From positions 1-45,162 of the forward strand of contig NZ_CDBR01000054.1 in assembly GCF_000819685.1 (NCBI RefSeq): a DNA stretch of 45,162 nt. Direction: 5' to 3'. Each line of letters opens with the position of its first letter. The first letter of the stretch is position 1. A program made the translations under genes and the position numbers. Positions 45,151 through 45,162 of this stretch are shown in pieces. Source of the stretch: Aeromonas allosaccharophila. Lineage in GTDB: Bacteria > Pseudomonadota > Gammaproteobacteria > Enterobacterales > Aeromonadaceae. Below the pieces are notes generated by a model. That model made no database searches and had not been told where the DNA came from. It saw only the letters and a program-made list of their open reading frames with translations.

Positions 45151-45162
45151 CGCGGGGTGGAG
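45151..45162 (+). tRNA. Second tRNA-fMet copy, cut by the window end
   Basis: The last 12 bases (CGCGGGGTGGAG) equal the first 12 of the tRNA at 44980, after a 94-nt spacer: a tandem initiator cluster like metZWV. Confidence 0.85.

Overview
The window reads as chromosomal DNA of a facultatively anaerobic gammaproteobacterium, most likely Aeromonas. This is inferred from the GC-rich coding sequence, the combination of nrf, glpABC, liu/ivd and satP loci, Mlc- and YchJ-like proteins, and a tandem initiator-tRNA cluster. The species is not resolved. Coding is dense, many operon genes are joined by 4-nt ATGA overlaps, and most start codons have a clear AAGGAG-type ribosome site.

Layout. (1) 1-1447: an AT-rich patch holding a SIR2-domain gene (probably phage defence, possibly cut short) and a gene-less junction with hairpins. 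(2) 1448-6133: acetate transporter satP, a 1000-residue DUF748 envelope protein and an orphan solute-binding protein. (3) 6170-13121 (minus): the leucine/isovalerate operon liuABCDE with its MerR regulator liuR as last gene. (4) 13441-18437 (plus): a divergent ivdCDEFG-type operon for valine/isoleucine intermediates. A LiuR-like palindrome lies between the two operons, so acyl-CoA catabolism of all three branched-chain amino acids may be switched from one site.

(5) 18495-26363 (minus): a complete respiratory nitrite reductase locus, nrfABCD then nrfE, a DsbE-type thioredoxin and an NrfF-NrfG fusion. Between nrfD and nrfE lie a hairpin and a 139-bp palindromic ERIC-like repeat. Between nrfC and nrfD lies a frameshifted duplicate of the nrfD 5' end. 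(6) 26882-31064 (minus): anaerobic glycerol-3-phosphate dehydrogenase glpABC behind a near-perfect CRP site. The two loci could form an electron path from glycerol-3-phosphate through quinol to nitrite.

(7) 31308-42597: ychJ, a cache-domain chemoreceptor, an Mlc-like ROK regulator, tapT (tRNA acp3U), a TSUP permease, a LysR regulator, an EamA exporter and a divergent AraC regulator, a candidate 40-residue protein, an OLD-family nuclease (ybjD) and an unrecognised membrane protein. (8) 42720-45162: glgX (minus), then a strong promoter and two tandem initiator tRNA-Met genes, the second cut by the window end.

No CRISPR array, insertion sequence with transposase, rRNA or prophage was seen. The least ordinary items are the truncated-looking SIR2 gene at an island edge, the nrfD 5' relic with its preserved translational coupling, the ERIC-like palindrome inside the nrf locus, and the shared LiuR operator.
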